A DNA stretch of 49,558 nucleotides from an uncultured Lentisphaeria bacterium (GCA_905197955.1 CAJKAR010000035.1:1-49558); one strand, 5' to 3'; counted from the first letter of the stretch, positions 35,598 through 44,593 are shown. Notes: generated by a model not told the origin, from the sequence alone. Made by a program: numbers and translations.

Positions 35598-36506
35598 TTA
35601 TACGTTGTCTTCCGTTTCCGAAAATCGCTCCTGGAGCTTTTCCAGAAAAACTTCGGCGGCTTTGGAGAAAACCTGATACTTTTTCCAGACAATGTTCAAG
35701 CCGGATTCCAGTCGCGGCTCCAGTGGACGGAAACAGAGCGAACGGTTTCCGAGGGTGTCCACAAGTCCGTCAAGAGCGAGTGCATAGCCGATCCCGGATT
35801 CGACCATCAGTGCGGCATTGTAAATCAAGTTGTAGGTTGCGACAATATTCAGTTTTTCAAAACGGTTCCCGAACCATTCCGCGTATGCGTTTTTCACGGC
35901 ACTCTGGCGGATGCTGATCCGGGAGCAGATCAGGGGCAGATTCAGCAGGTCGCGCAGTGTTACGGATTTTTTCGCCGCCAGCGGACTGTCCTTCCGCATT
36001 ACCACGCCCCAGACATCCCGGATCGGCAGGGCAATGGAGTCGTATTTGGAAATATCGACCGGCTGGATCAGAATTCCAAAATCCAGAATTCCCTTGTCGA
36101 GCCGTTCCATGACATCTTCCGCATTTCCGCTGTAAAGATTGCAGCGGATGGCCGGGTAATCTTCCCGCAGATTCCGAATGGTTTCGGCAATGAGTTTCAT
36201 GGCATGGGATTCGCCGCCGCCGATATGAACAAATCCGCTGATGTTTTCGCCCATGGCATTGAAATCGGCTTCTGTGCGGTTGATGATCTCCAGAACTTCC
36301 TCGGCCCGCTTCCGCAGGAGCATCCCTTCCGGAGTCAGAGTTATGGTGCGATTGCTCCGCAGAAAAAGCTGCTGGCCGAGTTCCTCTTCCAGATCCTGAA
36401 GCTGACGCGAGAGGGTCGGCTGTGTCACATGCAGAAACTTTGCCGCTCCGACGATCGTGCCTTCCCGGGCAACCGCAAGAAAATAACGCAGGACTCTGAG
36501 TTCCAT
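35598..36506 (-). CDS. LysR-family transcriptional regulator
   Basis: A 302-aa LysR regulator. The winged HTH ELRVLRYFLAVAREGTIVGAAKFLHVTQPTLSRQLQDLEEELG is textbook; an effector domain of the periplasmic-binding type fills the rest (FVHIGGGESHAMKL, RKDSPLAAKKS, GIGYALALDG). It is transcribed divergently from the small-protein/flavodoxin/CMD-cupin operon, the usual arrangement for a LysR and its target. AAGGAG lies 8 nt before the ATG. The inducer is unknown; the operon suggests an oxidant, quinone or aromatic compound. Confidence 0.95.
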   Translation of the reverse strand: MELRVLRYFLAVAREGTIVGAAKFLHVTQPTLSRQLQDLEEELGQQLFLRSNRTITLTPEGMLLRKRAEEVLEIINRTEADFNAMGENISGFVHIGGGESHAMKLIAETIRNLREDYPAIRCNLYSGNAEDVMERLDKGILDFGILIQPVDISKYDSIALPIRDVWGVVMRKDSPLAAKKSVTLRDLLNLPLICSRISIRQSAVKNAYAEWFGNRFEKLNIVATYNLIYNAALMVESGIGYALALDGLVDTLGNRSLCFRPLEPRLESGLNIVWKKYQVFSKAAEVFLEKLQERFSETEDNV

Positions 36507-36535
36507 TCTGAATGCTCCTTTCTTCTGTTTCCGTC

Positions 36536-36564
36536 AACATAATTCGGAAATCTATGCCTGTCAA
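36536..36564 (-). promoter_or_regulatory. Promoter of the LysR gene
   Basis: Minus strand TTGACA (36564-36559), a 17-nt spacer and TATGTT (36541-36536). Confidence 0.6.
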
Positions 36565-36578
36565 GCATTGATTTCCAT

Positions 36579-36599
36579 AATAAATAAGTATTTGTTATT
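36579..36599. promoter_or_regulatory. Candidate LysR binding site
   Basis: Imperfect palindrome with perfect outer arms AATAA (36579-36583) and TTATT (36595-36599), AT-rich between. It lies between the divergent promoters and overlaps the -35 of the + strand promoter, a typical LysR position. Confidence 0.45.
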
Positions 36600-36619
36600 T
36601 TTCAAAATGCAGATATACT
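36592..36619 (+). promoter_or_regulatory. Promoter of the flavodoxin operon
   Basis: TTGTTA (36592-36597), a 16-nt spacer and TATACT (36614-36619). Confidence 0.6.
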
Positions 36620-36667
36620 GAATGGCAGAGAATGCGGAAATCATCATGCGGAAGGAGGTGGGTTTGC

Positions 36668-36919
36668 ATGGATCGTGCGGATCAGACAGAACAGCTGGTT
36701 CGAATGCTGCATGACGCCGGATGCGGATCCAGACTGATTACGCAATTCTCCGGTGTTCAGAAAGATTCTGATGACCGGAAACTGCTGAGGATGCTGAAGC
36801 ATCAGCGTTTTTCTCTGCTGGAAAAACTTCATGAAATCCAGAAAAAACTGGATTGTCTGGATTATCTGATATTCCATATGAAACAAGAAGACTCAAGTAA
36901 TTCAAGGAGGCAACAATGA
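36668..36919 (+). CDS. Small conserved helical protein
   Basis: An 83-aa soluble protein. The C-terminal half (LLRMLKHQRFSLLEKLHEIQ, then KKLDCLDYLIFHMK) resembles the antiparallel coiled-coil dimerisation helices at the end of MerR-type regulators, but there is no DNA-binding domain. Similar short proteins are known next to oxidoreductase genes. Function unknown; it may be an adaptor or anti-regulator. The ATG at 36668 was chosen for the AAGGAGG upstream. Its stop overlaps the flavodoxin ATG (ATGA), so the two are translationally coupled. Confidence 0.75.
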   Translation: MDRADQTEQLVRMLHDAGCGSRLITQFSGVQKDSDDRKLLRMLKHQRFSLLEKLHEIQKKLDCLDYLIFHMKQEDSSNSRRQQ

Positions 36920-37509
36920 AAAAGAGAACAATGGCACTGGTTATGGCGGCAACTTTTTTCGGGGTATCCGGCTGTTCGGCGGAAAATGTGACGGCGGAAA
37001 AAGTGAATGCGGAATCCGGCAGGATTCTGATCGCGTATTACTCCTGGGGTGGAAATACCCGTTTTGCTGCGGAGCAGATTCAGAAACTCACGGGAGGGAC
37101 TTTGTTTGAAATCAAACCGGCAAAGGCGTATCCGTCGGATTACCGGGCGTGTGTGAATCAGGCCCGGAAAGAGTGTCGGGAAGAAGTTCGGCCGGAACTG
37201 GAGGCAAAGGTGGCTGATTTCGCAAAATACGATATCATCTTTGTCGGGACCCCGAACTGGTGGAGCACAATGGCACCGCCGGTCCGGTCATTTCTTGCCG
37301 AATACGATTTCAGCGGAAAGACCGTGATTCCCTTTGTCACCCATGGCGGCGGAGGTATGGCAAACTGTGAGCGGGATATGCGAAAGGTCTGTCCGAAAGC
37401 AAAGTTTGCCGGAGGTGGGGCTTTTTCCGGAAGCGGAATCCGAAACGCGGTCGATGCCCTGACAAAATGGGTGGAGAATGTGGTAAATGTGAAAAAGGAA
37501 AGGAAATGA
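36916..37509 (+). CDS. Flavodoxin-like lipoprotein
   Basis: A 197-aa protein. The N-terminus ends in FGVSGC, a lipobox, so it is probably exported and lipid-anchored. The mature part is a flavodoxin: ILIAYYSWGGNTRFAAEQI is the FMN phosphate loop, FVGTPNWWSTMAPPVRSFL and FVTHGGGGMANCERDM the isoalloxazine-contact loops, closest to the flavodoxin_4 type. It should carry electrons by way of FMN, unusually outside the cytoplasm. AAGGAGG lies upstream of the ATG. It is followed after 1 nt by the CMD-cupin gene. Confidence 0.88.
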   Translation: MKKRTMALVMAATFFGVSGCSAENVTAEKVNAESGRILIAYYSWGGNTRFAAEQIQKLTGGTLFEIKPAKAYPSDYRACVNQARKECREEVRPELEAKVADFAKYDIIFVGTPNWWSTMAPPVRSFLAEYDFSGKTVIPFVTHGGGGMANCERDMRKVCPKAKFAGGGAFSGSGIRNAVDALTKWVENVVNVKKERK

Positions 37510-37510
37510 A

Positions 37511-38557
37511 ATGCTCAGATTTGTTTTAATCGGAGTACTGATCTGTCTTTTCTGCGGAATCAATCGTTTGGAGGCAAAGAATCCTATGACATCATTGAAT
37601 AAAAAAGAACAGAAGATTGTTGAGATCGCAATGCATACGGCGCGAGGCGATATGCAGAATCTGAAAACCGCTCTGACCGCCGGGCTCGATGCAGGGCTGA
37701 CTGTAAATGAAATCAAGGAGATTCTTGTTCAGCTCTATGCCTACTGCGGATTTCCGCGCAGTTTGAATGCTCTCGGCAACTTTATGACACTTCTGCAGGA
37801 ACGTGCATCGAAAGGAATCCGGGATGTGGCAGGAAAAAATCCAAGTTCGCTTCCCTCGGGGAAAAGTATTGATTTTGGAACAGCGAACCAGACAAAACTC
37901 TGCGGCGGTCCCGTGAAAGGCGCTCTGTTCGAGTTCGCTCCGGCGATTGATGAATATTTGAAAGCTCATCTGTTCGGAGACATCTTCGGCCGGGATACTC
38001 TCGACTGGCGGACGCGCGAAATCGCAACCATTGCCGCACTCGCCGCGATGGAAGGGGTGGAAAGCCAGTTGAACTCTCATATCGGGATCGGCAGACGCAA
38101 CGGTGTCACAGAGACTCAGGCCGATGAAATTACCGCGTTTGTCAAAAGCAATACCGTAAGCGCATTTCCTCGTGGCGGGGAAAATACGGCTTATGCGAAA
38201 TATTTCAGCGGAAAATCGTATCTTGCTCCGCTGACGGGAGATAAACGGCTCCGGGTGCCTGTCTCCAATGTCACATTCGAGCCAGGATGCCGCAACAACT
38301 GGCATCGTCATACCGGCGGACAGCTTCTGATTGCGGTCGGCGGCGTCGGCTTCTATCAGGAGCGCGGCAGAGAGGCTCGGAAACTTCTGCCCGGAGATGT
38401 GGTCGAAATCCCCCCGGATGTCGATCACTGGCATGGTGCGGCGCCCGACTGCTGGTTTGCTCATCTCGCTGTCGAGTGCAATCCGGAGACCAACAAAAAC
38501 ACCTGGCTTGAGCCCGTTTCCGATGCGGATTATAAAAACGCAACCAGCGGAAAATAA
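37511..38557 (+). CDS. Exported double CMD-cupin fusion protein
   Basis: A 348-aa protein. The signal peptide ends near RLEA. Two carboxymuconolactone decarboxylase-like domains follow (about 35-105 with LVQLYAYCGFPRSLNALG; about 140-215 with DWRTREIATIAALAAM and HIGIGRRNGVT). A C-terminal cupin (about 235-335) has FEPGCRNNWHRHTGGQLLIAV and PPDVDHWHGAAPD, supplying His ligands for a metal. Such fusions are often next to flavodoxins and are thought to act in peroxide or quinone detoxification; the reaction is not established. The first CMD domain has one Cys, not the CxxC of AhpD. Exported, like its flavodoxin partner. Confidence 0.88.
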   Translation: MLRFVLIGVLICLFCGINRLEAKNPMTSLNKKEQKIVEIAMHTARGDMQNLKTALTAGLDAGLTVNEIKEILVQLYAYCGFPRSLNALGNFMTLLQERASKGIRDVAGKNPSSLPSGKSIDFGTANQTKLCGGPVKGALFEFAPAIDEYLKAHLFGDIFGRDTLDWRTREIATIAALAAMEGVESQLNSHIGIGRRNGVTETQADEITAFVKSNTVSAFPRGGENTAYAKYFSGKSYLAPLTGDKRLRVPVSNVTFEPGCRNNWHRHTGGQLLIAVGGVGFYQERGREARKLLPGDVVEIPPDVDHWHGAAPDCWFAHLAVECNPETNKNTWLEPVSDADYKNATSGK

Positions 38558-38579
38558 AGACTCGGCGGAATTTTTTCTC

Positions 38580-38632
38580 TCTCTTCCGGAATCACGATCT
38601 TCCTCCATGGTTCCGGAAGAGAATTTTTTTTG
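38580..38632 (+). terminator. Rho-independent terminator of the flavodoxin operon
   Basis: Perfect 12-bp arms TCTCTTCCGGAA (38580-38591) and TTCCGGAAGAGA (38611-38622), then ATTTTTTTT. Confidence 0.88.
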
Positions 38633-38890
38633 TTCCTGTCTGGGCGTTTTCGCTGGGAGTCCATGGATTTTCGGGAAAGGAGGACTGGAAAATTCTTTCG
38701 AGCTTTCTCTGATAGTCATAATCCTTTTATTCCGGAGAAGACGGAACGAAGGAGAAGGATATCGGATGGATATCGCTTTTTTGTGGTAAAATCTATATTT
38801 TGAGCGTAAGAATTCTTTTTTAGAGAAAAAATTTTGTTTTTCTTTTGGGGATGTAATATATTTCATTTCAGAGGAAGGACCCGGAAAGAA
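38633..38890. other. Leader region of unit E
   Basis: No gene. It becomes AT-rich toward the regulator start and contains the 10-bp palindrome AAGAATTCTT (38808-38817). A -35/-10 pair could not be assigned with confidence; TAATAT near 38860 is a weak -10 candidate. Confidence 0.4.
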
Positions 38891-39985
38891 ATGCAGACAA
38901 ATTTTACAACAGAAATACAGTATAAAAAGATTGCGGAAAACATTCGTGAGACGATTGTCCGGAATCATCTGAAGGCCGGAACCCGGCTGCTGTCTGCAAA
39001 ACGTCTGGCACAGGAGTGCAGGGTCTCGCTGAAAACGGCGCAGAATGCACTTGCGCTTCTGGTGGAAAAAGGAATCGTTTACCGGATCGGAGGAAGCGGA
39101 ACTTTTGTCGGCCCTCGTCCGCAGGCAACCCGTACGCTGAAAATCGGCTGTACGTTACGTTCGATTTCCGAAAACCGCAATGAGAAACTGAATGTGTTTT
39201 TGAATTATCCGGCGGATCATGCTCTGGAGTATCTGCGGGAGCATAACTGCGAGATCCGTTATCTTCCCACCGAGATTTATCATATGAATGAGGATATCTC
39301 CTCCTACCTGACCGGACTGGATGGGATTCTTCTTTCCGGTACAGCGGTTTCGATGGATGAATGTTTTCAGCTTTACTCGCTGAAAATTCCATGTGTCGTG
39401 TTTCAGAGCGACAGTCTGATGGATTATCCGGTCTCTCAAGTTCTTCCGGATCATTTGACCGGGATCCGAAAGATTTTCCAGTTGTCGCCGAAGCGTTATT
39501 CCGGTTTGGTTGCGGTCTGCGGGAATTTTCCCAACGGTCTGGCGCGCCGGGATGCCTTCCGGAAAGTCGCTCTGGAATATGGATATACTCAAAAGGAGAT
39601 CACCGAAATCTCGCTGGAATTTCATCAGCCCAATGCGTATATTCTCGGACGGAATCTGGCGGATCACTGTAACGGAAAACTGATTTTCTCCTGCTCGGAC
39701 TGCTATACTGCCGATATGATTCGCGCTTTGGAGGCCGCCGGGAAAAAATTCGGGCAGGATTATGAGATCATCGGGTATGACAACTCAGAAGGAGAAGGGT
39801 TCCGTCCTTTTTCTGAACCCATTATTACATCTGTTTCGTCTGACAATGAAACCTGTGCGATTCTCGCAGCCAAGCTCCTGATTGAAAAAATTCGAGTCCC
39901 GGACTCGACTACAACAATCATTCGGGTTCCAACCCGTTTAACAATCCGTAAAACCGCTTTAACTCACAAAGGAGGCGCCTTATGA
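38891..39985 (+). CDS. GntR-type regulator with LacI-like sensor domain (unit E)
   Basis: A 364-aa regulator. The N-terminal GntR winged helix (YKKIAENIRETIVRNHLKAG, then VSLKTAQNALALLVEKGIVY and RIGGSGTFVG) is joined to a periplasmic-binding-like sugar sensor (TLKIGCTLRSI to the end; YEIIGYDNSEG, PIITSVSSDNE), the AraR architecture. It occupies the slot filled by LacI proteins in the other units. The ATG at 38891 was chosen because the GntR domain starts there and GGAAAG precedes it. Its stop overlaps the pseudopilin ATG (ATGA) with AAAGGAGG inside the gene end. Confidence 0.93.
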   Translation: MQTNFTTEIQYKKIAENIRETIVRNHLKAGTRLLSAKRLAQECRVSLKTAQNALALLVEKGIVYRIGGSGTFVGPRPQATRTLKIGCTLRSISENRNEKLNVFLNYPADHALEYLREHNCEIRYLPTEIYHMNEDISSYLTGLDGILLSGTAVSMDECFQLYSLKIPCVVFQSDSLMDYPVSQVLPDHLTGIRKIFQLSPKRYSGLVAVCGNFPNGLARRDAFRKVALEYGYTQKEITEISLEFHQPNAYILGRNLADHCNGKLIFSCSDCYTADMIRALEAAGKKFGQDYEIIGYDNSEGEGFRPFSEPIITSVSSDNETCAILAAKLLIEKIRVPDSTTTIIRVPTRLTIRKTALTHKGGAL

Positions 39986-40716
39986 ATAAACGAGTCAGGA
40001 TCATTCGTGATCCGGAAAATTTTACAATGATAGAACTTCTTGTCGTAATAGCAGTTATAGCGATTCTCTGCTCCTTGCTTCTTCCCGCCCTGAATACTGC
40101 ACGGGATAAGGGATATGCGGCAAAATGCGTGGGAAATCTGAAACAGCATGGAGTCGCCATTATGCAGTATGCCGGAGATATGGAGGAATGGATGCCGGTG
40201 AGTTCTTCAGAAGCAACGAACGGCGTTCATTATTACTGGCGTTATGCCATAGCACCGTATCTCGGGATCCAGATGAACAAGGAAAAGGTTTCGGACAATA
40301 ATTTGAAAATCTGCGGGAAAACCCCTGTATTCTGGTGCGAAAAGACAATTCCTCCCGGAACGATCCGCGACTGGGATGTGCTCAGTTATGGACTGGGGGC
40401 TTCCGATCAATGGGAGGTCAGCGGATGGGGAAAGAATCCGGATCAGCGCAAACGCCTGAACTGCATCAAGGGGAAATCGCCCAGTCAGACGGTCGTCACC
40501 GCAGATACATCCGATGCGGTGGAACTCGGTAGCGACATTCAGTCCATTGCGTGGGAGCCGACCGCCCGGGACATGCGTCTTGAGTGGGTAGGAAACCGCC
40601 ACAACAATGGAATCAACATCAACTGGGCCGACGGACATGTCTCCTGGATGAGTCACTCCGCTCTGAACTACGGAAAACCCGACAATCGGAAATATTTCTG
40701 GCTGACAAAGTATTAA
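39982..40716 (+). CDS. H-X9-DG type pseudopilin (unit E)
   Basis: A 244-aa pseudopilin. A 13-residue leader precedes FTMIELLVVIAVIAILCSLL, Glu at +5, Asn before the Phe. KCVGNLKQHG keeps the post-helix Cys. HNNGININWADG is an exact H-X9-DG. The ATG has AAAGGAGG 6 nt upstream and overlaps the regulator stop. The large hydrolase starts 24 nt downstream. Confidence 0.93.
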   Translation: MNKRVRIIRDPENFTMIELLVVIAVIAILCSLLLPALNTARDKGYAAKCVGNLKQHGVAIMQYAGDMEEWMPVSSSEATNGVHYYWRYAIAPYLGIQMNKEKVSDNNLKICGKTPVFWCEKTIPPGTIRDWDVLSYGLGASDQWEVSGWGKNPDQRKRLNCIKGKSPSQTVVTADTSDAVELGSDIQSIAWEPTARDMRLEWVGNRHNNGININWADGHVSWMSHSALNYGKPDNRKYFWLTKY

Positions 40717-40740
40717 TTTCTAAGAAAGGAGCCTGAAACT

Positions 40741-43700
40741 ATGAAGTTTTTACAGATGACAGCGTTGATCGCTCTTGCTTTTTCTTCTCCTCTGCTCCAT
40801 GCGGCGGAAGATTCTCAGACACTGCATCCCACCAGAGAGAACACTCTCTATCGCAGAATTGTTCTTCCGGAGCGACTGCCCGCCGGAAATTACTGGATAA
40901 CAACAGAAATCCGTGCGGATTCTCCTTCTCCCAATGCGGGAATTGCCGTCTACACGGAAATGGAGCCGCGGGCCGGTGAAAATCCCGCGGTCTGGCAAAC
41001 CGTCACCGTGAACTCCGCCTGGAGTGCTCTGACTCTCCCGATCTCCATGCGGCAGGCCGGAAAAGCTGCATTTGTCTTCAACAAGATTCCTTCTGCGGGA
41101 AATTATACGGCATTTCAGTACAAACCTTTGAAAGTGATTCCATTTTCGTTCAAAAGCGGACAGAATATCCTGCTGAATGACGGCTTCTTTACAGGAAAAG
41201 CCGGAGAATCGCCCTCTCAATGGCGTGTCGAATACGGTTATACAAACGAATGCGGCCTGACGGGGGATTTCGGGTTCGAGCACTCCTCCATGGTGATGAA
41301 GCTGGTCGCGGGAAGCGAGAAGGCGGTTTCGCTTCAGGGAATGAAATATCCGCTTCCCGGAGAAGGGGCTGTGGAATTGACCGTGTGGGCACGAGCTCAG
41401 AATGATTCGGCCCAGATGACTCTGCATTTGATCGGTGACGGATATGCCTGGGGACAGAATAAGACGTTTTCTTTGAACAGAAACTGGCAGAAATTCTCTT
41501 TCCGTGCCACGGTTCCGATGAAGACGAAAAGTCCATTTTTCTGGCCGAGAATCGATATCGCCAAAGGGAATAGTGCTTTGATTGGAAGAGTCGTGCTGAA
41601 CTATGTCGAGACTTCGTCCAGACAGAATGCGGTCAAAGGAAAGAATCTGATTTTCAATCCGGATTTTCAATTCGGTACGCTCGGCTGGCAGCTTCGGGCG
41701 GATGAGGGACAGTTCAGTGATGCGAAACAACTGGAAAGAATGAGTCACTGGAAGGCTCCCCGTCTTGTCAATGACAGCCTGATTCTCGAACCGGGAACGA
41801 TGCTGCAGACCAGACAGTTTCCGGTGGTTCCCGGAGAAGAATATTCCATTCTGATCCGGATGAAAAATGCTGTTCCCGGAAAAAATGCGGAGTGCAGCGC
41901 CTATGTCTTTGACGGCAAATGGCAGGGGTTCGCCGGAAAATTCAAATTAACGGATCAATATCAAAATTATCGTTTTTCGGGGAAAGCTGTCCAGTCGCTT
42001 TACAACCGGATGTATCTTCGGCTGGATGCCGCTGAAAATGCTGTCCAGGTGGATCGAGTGCAGGCGGCTGCCGGGAGCATCAAAGAGTTTGAAGAGCCGG
42101 AGGTGGCATTTGGCATTCTCGGGAACAGCATAATCCCGGAAACGCAGAGAAATGCACCGCTTGAACTGCGCGTGATTATGGGGAAAAACAGACAGCGGCC
42201 TCTGGAAGTCAAAATGGAGATTCGTGACGCCTGGGGCAAACTCTGCCGGACAGAACTCTTCCGTTTTTCTCCGAAAGCGGATCAGAAGAGAAGTTTCAGC
42301 GTCAATCCGGATGGGGTCCGCGGTGTGTTTCACATCACCCTTTCGGCAGAGAACCGGAAAACGTTTTTCAGATATGCGGTTTTAAAAGATCTTTCCCGGC
42401 TTTCTCTTGCGGAGCCGCCTCTGGCCGGACATTTATCGCCTTTTGTCCAGAAGTTCGATCGGGAAACTCTGAATCGTTTTCTCGGATTCAATCAGATGGC
42501 CTATACCCGCTTTTTCGGAAAGGAAATTCTGGATTTGCAGAAGAATCCTGCGTGGATGGAGACGTTCCGGAAACATCACCGCTTCAATGTCCTCTGCCTG
42601 CCCGAAATGCAGCTCCAGGATGGAAAGTTCGCCGTTGCGGAGACGATCACGCCTGAACTGGAGCGCCAGTTCGCCGATCAGATTCGCAAAACGATTTCTG
42701 CATTCAAAGGGGGGATTCAGGGGGTGGAACTGTTCAACGAGCCGGAACTCTGGAGATTCCAGAGCGGGGAAAAGAAAAATCTGCCCACAATGTCTCCGGA
42801 AAAGGTTGCACGCTATTATCAGATTGCGCGGAAGGTGATTCGGGAAATAGATCCCTCCATCAAAATACTCGGTCCGGTCGCATGGAGGGACTACGGGTTC
42901 CAGTTCCTGGAAAAAGGCGGCGCGGAGGCAATCGATGTTTATGCGTTTCATGGGTATTGTGAATCGCCGAGTCTCTTTAATCTCTATGGGAAGATCATGG
43001 AGTACCGGAAATTCTTGAAAGAAAAGTTCGGACGGGATATCCCCATCTGGAACACTGAACAGTATTTCGGATTCCGGGGAAGCGGCTTGCCGGACCATGA
43101 TTCGGAAGTCAGCCGACACTATTTCAAGGATACGGAGCTGGAACATGCGGCTGTCTGTGTCGACAATCTGATTCATCATGCGGCGGCAGGAGCAAAATGG
43201 TCCTCCATGGTGCTGGGGTACTTCTTTTACGGGATTCCGGGACAGAGTGAACAGATGGTCTTTGATACTTTTGGGGCTGTCAATACAGCTCAGGAGTTTC
43301 TTTCCAATGCCGGAACCGGGGAAGAGGTGAATCTCGGGGAGGCTGTCAAGAGTTTTGTCTTTCCGAATGCTCCCGGCGGGACTCTGGTGACTCTCTGCAC
43401 GCTGGATCCGGCGACAAAGGGATCCATGACTCTTCCCGGCGGATGTCAGGCGTTTGATCTCTTCGGAAATCCGATTACCGGAGGAAATGTTCCCATATCC
43501 ATTGCTCCGGTTTATCTTCGGATTCCGGCAAAGAACTGGAAAAATGTTTTGAACAATCTGGAATTCCGGGATCTGGGAGCGCCGTTTTCTCTTCGTCTTT
43601 CCATGGGCGGGAAGAATTTGTTGAATTTGACTCTGACCAACCGGACCAACAAGCAGGAAAAAGTGGAAATTGAGTTGACCGGGGTTCCGAAGGAGATTCA

Positions 43701-44511
43701 GCTGGGAAGAAAGACGGCGTCTCTCTCGCTGGCGCCGGGGGAAAAGCGGATTCTTGCTTTTCCGATTCTCAAGTCGGAGATGGTTCCGATGAAGAGCTAT
43801 CCGTTCAAAGCGGCTCTTCGTTCCCGGTTCGGGCGTTCCACCGAGCAGACTTCGCTTTCGGTGCTGTTCGCGTCCCGCTCTGAAAACGGGGAGAATGCTC
43901 CATGGATCACTCTGGATGAGAGCAATCTCAGTGCAAACTATCATCCGACGGAAAAATGGAGCGGCGCCAATGATCTTTCCGCCCGCTTCCGGGTCTGGTG
44001 GAATCCGGAGGGACTTGGTCTTACTGTTCAGGTCCGGGATAATCGTTTTGTCTTTCCCGACAACGCTCCTGCCGCATGGCAGAACGATTCCGTGCAGGTC
44101 TACTTCGACATGAAACGGGATGCAACTCCGACGTCCGGAAAAGAAGGTAAAAATGAAGGCGATGACTGTGATTACATCATTTCTCTTCTGAACGGCAGAA
44201 AAGCTGTTGCTTATCTGAACAACGGCAGCGATGCACGGTTTATCGGCGGAAGCAATCAGACCCGCGGGATCGATTCCGCTCTGAAACTTTCCTGGGAGCG
44301 GCCCGATGAGCATACGCTGATCTATCACATATTCTTTCCCGCTGCCACATTGCCCTATATTTCCTTCCGGGAAGGCACGTCATTCGGCTTCTCGCTCCTT
44401 GTCAACGATGATGACGGAAAAGGACGTAAAGATGGTCTCACTCTTGCTCCGAAAGGAACGGAACCTTTCCGGAATCCTCATCTTTACAAGGATCTGGTTC
44501 TGATCCGCTGA
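40741..44511 (+). CDS. Large exported clan GH-A-like hydrolase with CBM9-like tail (unit E)
   Basis: A 1256-aa protein with signal peptide ending near LLHA. Three N-terminal beta domains (about 25-130, 140-285, 295-435) look like CBM4/9-type jelly rolls (ILLNDGFFTGKAGESPSQW; LIFNPDFQFGTLGW). The barrel (about 560-850) has LFNEPELW with likely acid/base Glu667 and IWNTEQYFGF with likely nucleophile Glu773. After Ig-like sequence, residues about 1050-1256 form a CBM9-like domain (WSGANDLSARFRVWW, AWQNDSVQVYFDM, LLVNDDDGKGRKDG). AAGGAG precedes the ATG. Substrate unknown; several binding modules suggest insoluble or cell-wall glycan. Confidence 0.82.
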   Translation: MKFLQMTALIALAFSSPLLHAAEDSQTLHPTRENTLYRRIVLPERLPAGNYWITTEIRADSPSPNAGIAVYTEMEPRAGENPAVWQTVTVNSAWSALTLPISMRQAGKAAFVFNKIPSAGNYTAFQYKPLKVIPFSFKSGQNILLNDGFFTGKAGESPSQWRVEYGYTNECGLTGDFGFEHSSMVMKLVAGSEKAVSLQGMKYPLPGEGAVELTVWARAQNDSAQMTLHLIGDGYAWGQNKTFSLNRNWQKFSFRATVPMKTKSPFFWPRIDIAKGNSALIGRVVLNYVETSSRQNAVKGKNLIFNPDFQFGTLGWQLRADEGQFSDAKQLERMSHWKAPRLVNDSLILEPGTMLQTRQFPVVPGEEYSILIRMKNAVPGKNAECSAYVFDGKWQGFAGKFKLTDQYQNYRFSGKAVQSLYNRMYLRLDAAENAVQVDRVQAAAGSIKEFEEPEVAFGILGNSIIPETQRNAPLELRVIMGKNRQRPLEVKMEIRDAWGKLCRTELFRFSPKADQKRSFSVNPDGVRGVFHITLSAENRKTFFRYAVLKDLSRLSLAEPPLAGHLSPFVQKFDRETLNRFLGFNQMAYTRFFGKEILDLQKNPAWMETFRKHHRFNVLCLPEMQLQDGKFAVAETITPELERQFADQIRKTISAFKGGIQGVELFNEPELWRFQSGEKKNLPTMSPEKVARYYQIARKVIREIDPSIKILGPVAWRDYGFQFLEKGGAEAIDVYAFHGYCESPSLFNLYGKIMEYRKFLKEKFGRDIPIWNTEQYFGFRGSGLPDHDSEVSRHYFKDTELEHAAVCVDNLIHHAAAGAKWSSMVLGYFFYGIPGQSEQMVFDTFGAVNTAQEFLSNAGTGEEVNLGEAVKSFVFPNAPGGTLVTLCTLDPATKGSMTLPGGCQAFDLFGNPITGGNVPISIAPVYLRIPAKNWKNVLNNLEFRDLGAPFSLRLSMGGKNLLNLTLTNRTNKQEKVEIELTGVPKEIQLGRKTASLSLAPGEKRILAFPILKSEMVPMKSYPFKAALRSRFGRSTEQTSLSVLFASRSENGENAPWITLDESNLSANYHPTEKWSGANDLSARFRVWWNPEGLGLTVQVRDNRFVFPDNAPAAWQNDSVQVYFDMKRDATPTSGKEGKNEGDDCDYIISLLNGRKAVAYLNNGSDARFIGGSNQTRGIDSALKLSWERPDEHTLIYHIFFPAATLPYISFREGTSFGFSLLVNDDDGKGRKDGLTLAPKGTEPFRNPHLYKDLVLIR

Positions 44512-44555
44512 GTGTTTTGGGAAGCCGGAATGAAAATGGATTCCACAAGGCTTCC

Positions 44556-44593
44556 GGAGCCCTTCCGCAGGTAAGGAAGGGCTCCGTTTTTTT
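44556..44593 (+). terminator. Rho-independent terminator of unit E
   Basis: Perfect 11-bp stem GGAGCCCTTCC / GGAAGGGCTCC with an 8-nt loop, then GTTTTTTT. Confidence 0.93.

Noticed and set aside
38808..38817. AAGAATTCTT as operator of unit E
   Set aside because: Only 10 bp in AT-rich DNA and no identifiable promoter beside it; too likely by chance.
42433..44328. Open frame of 631 codons on the minus strand opposite the unit E hydrolase
   Set aside because: Antisense shadow; the + strand frame has clear GH and CBM9-like features.
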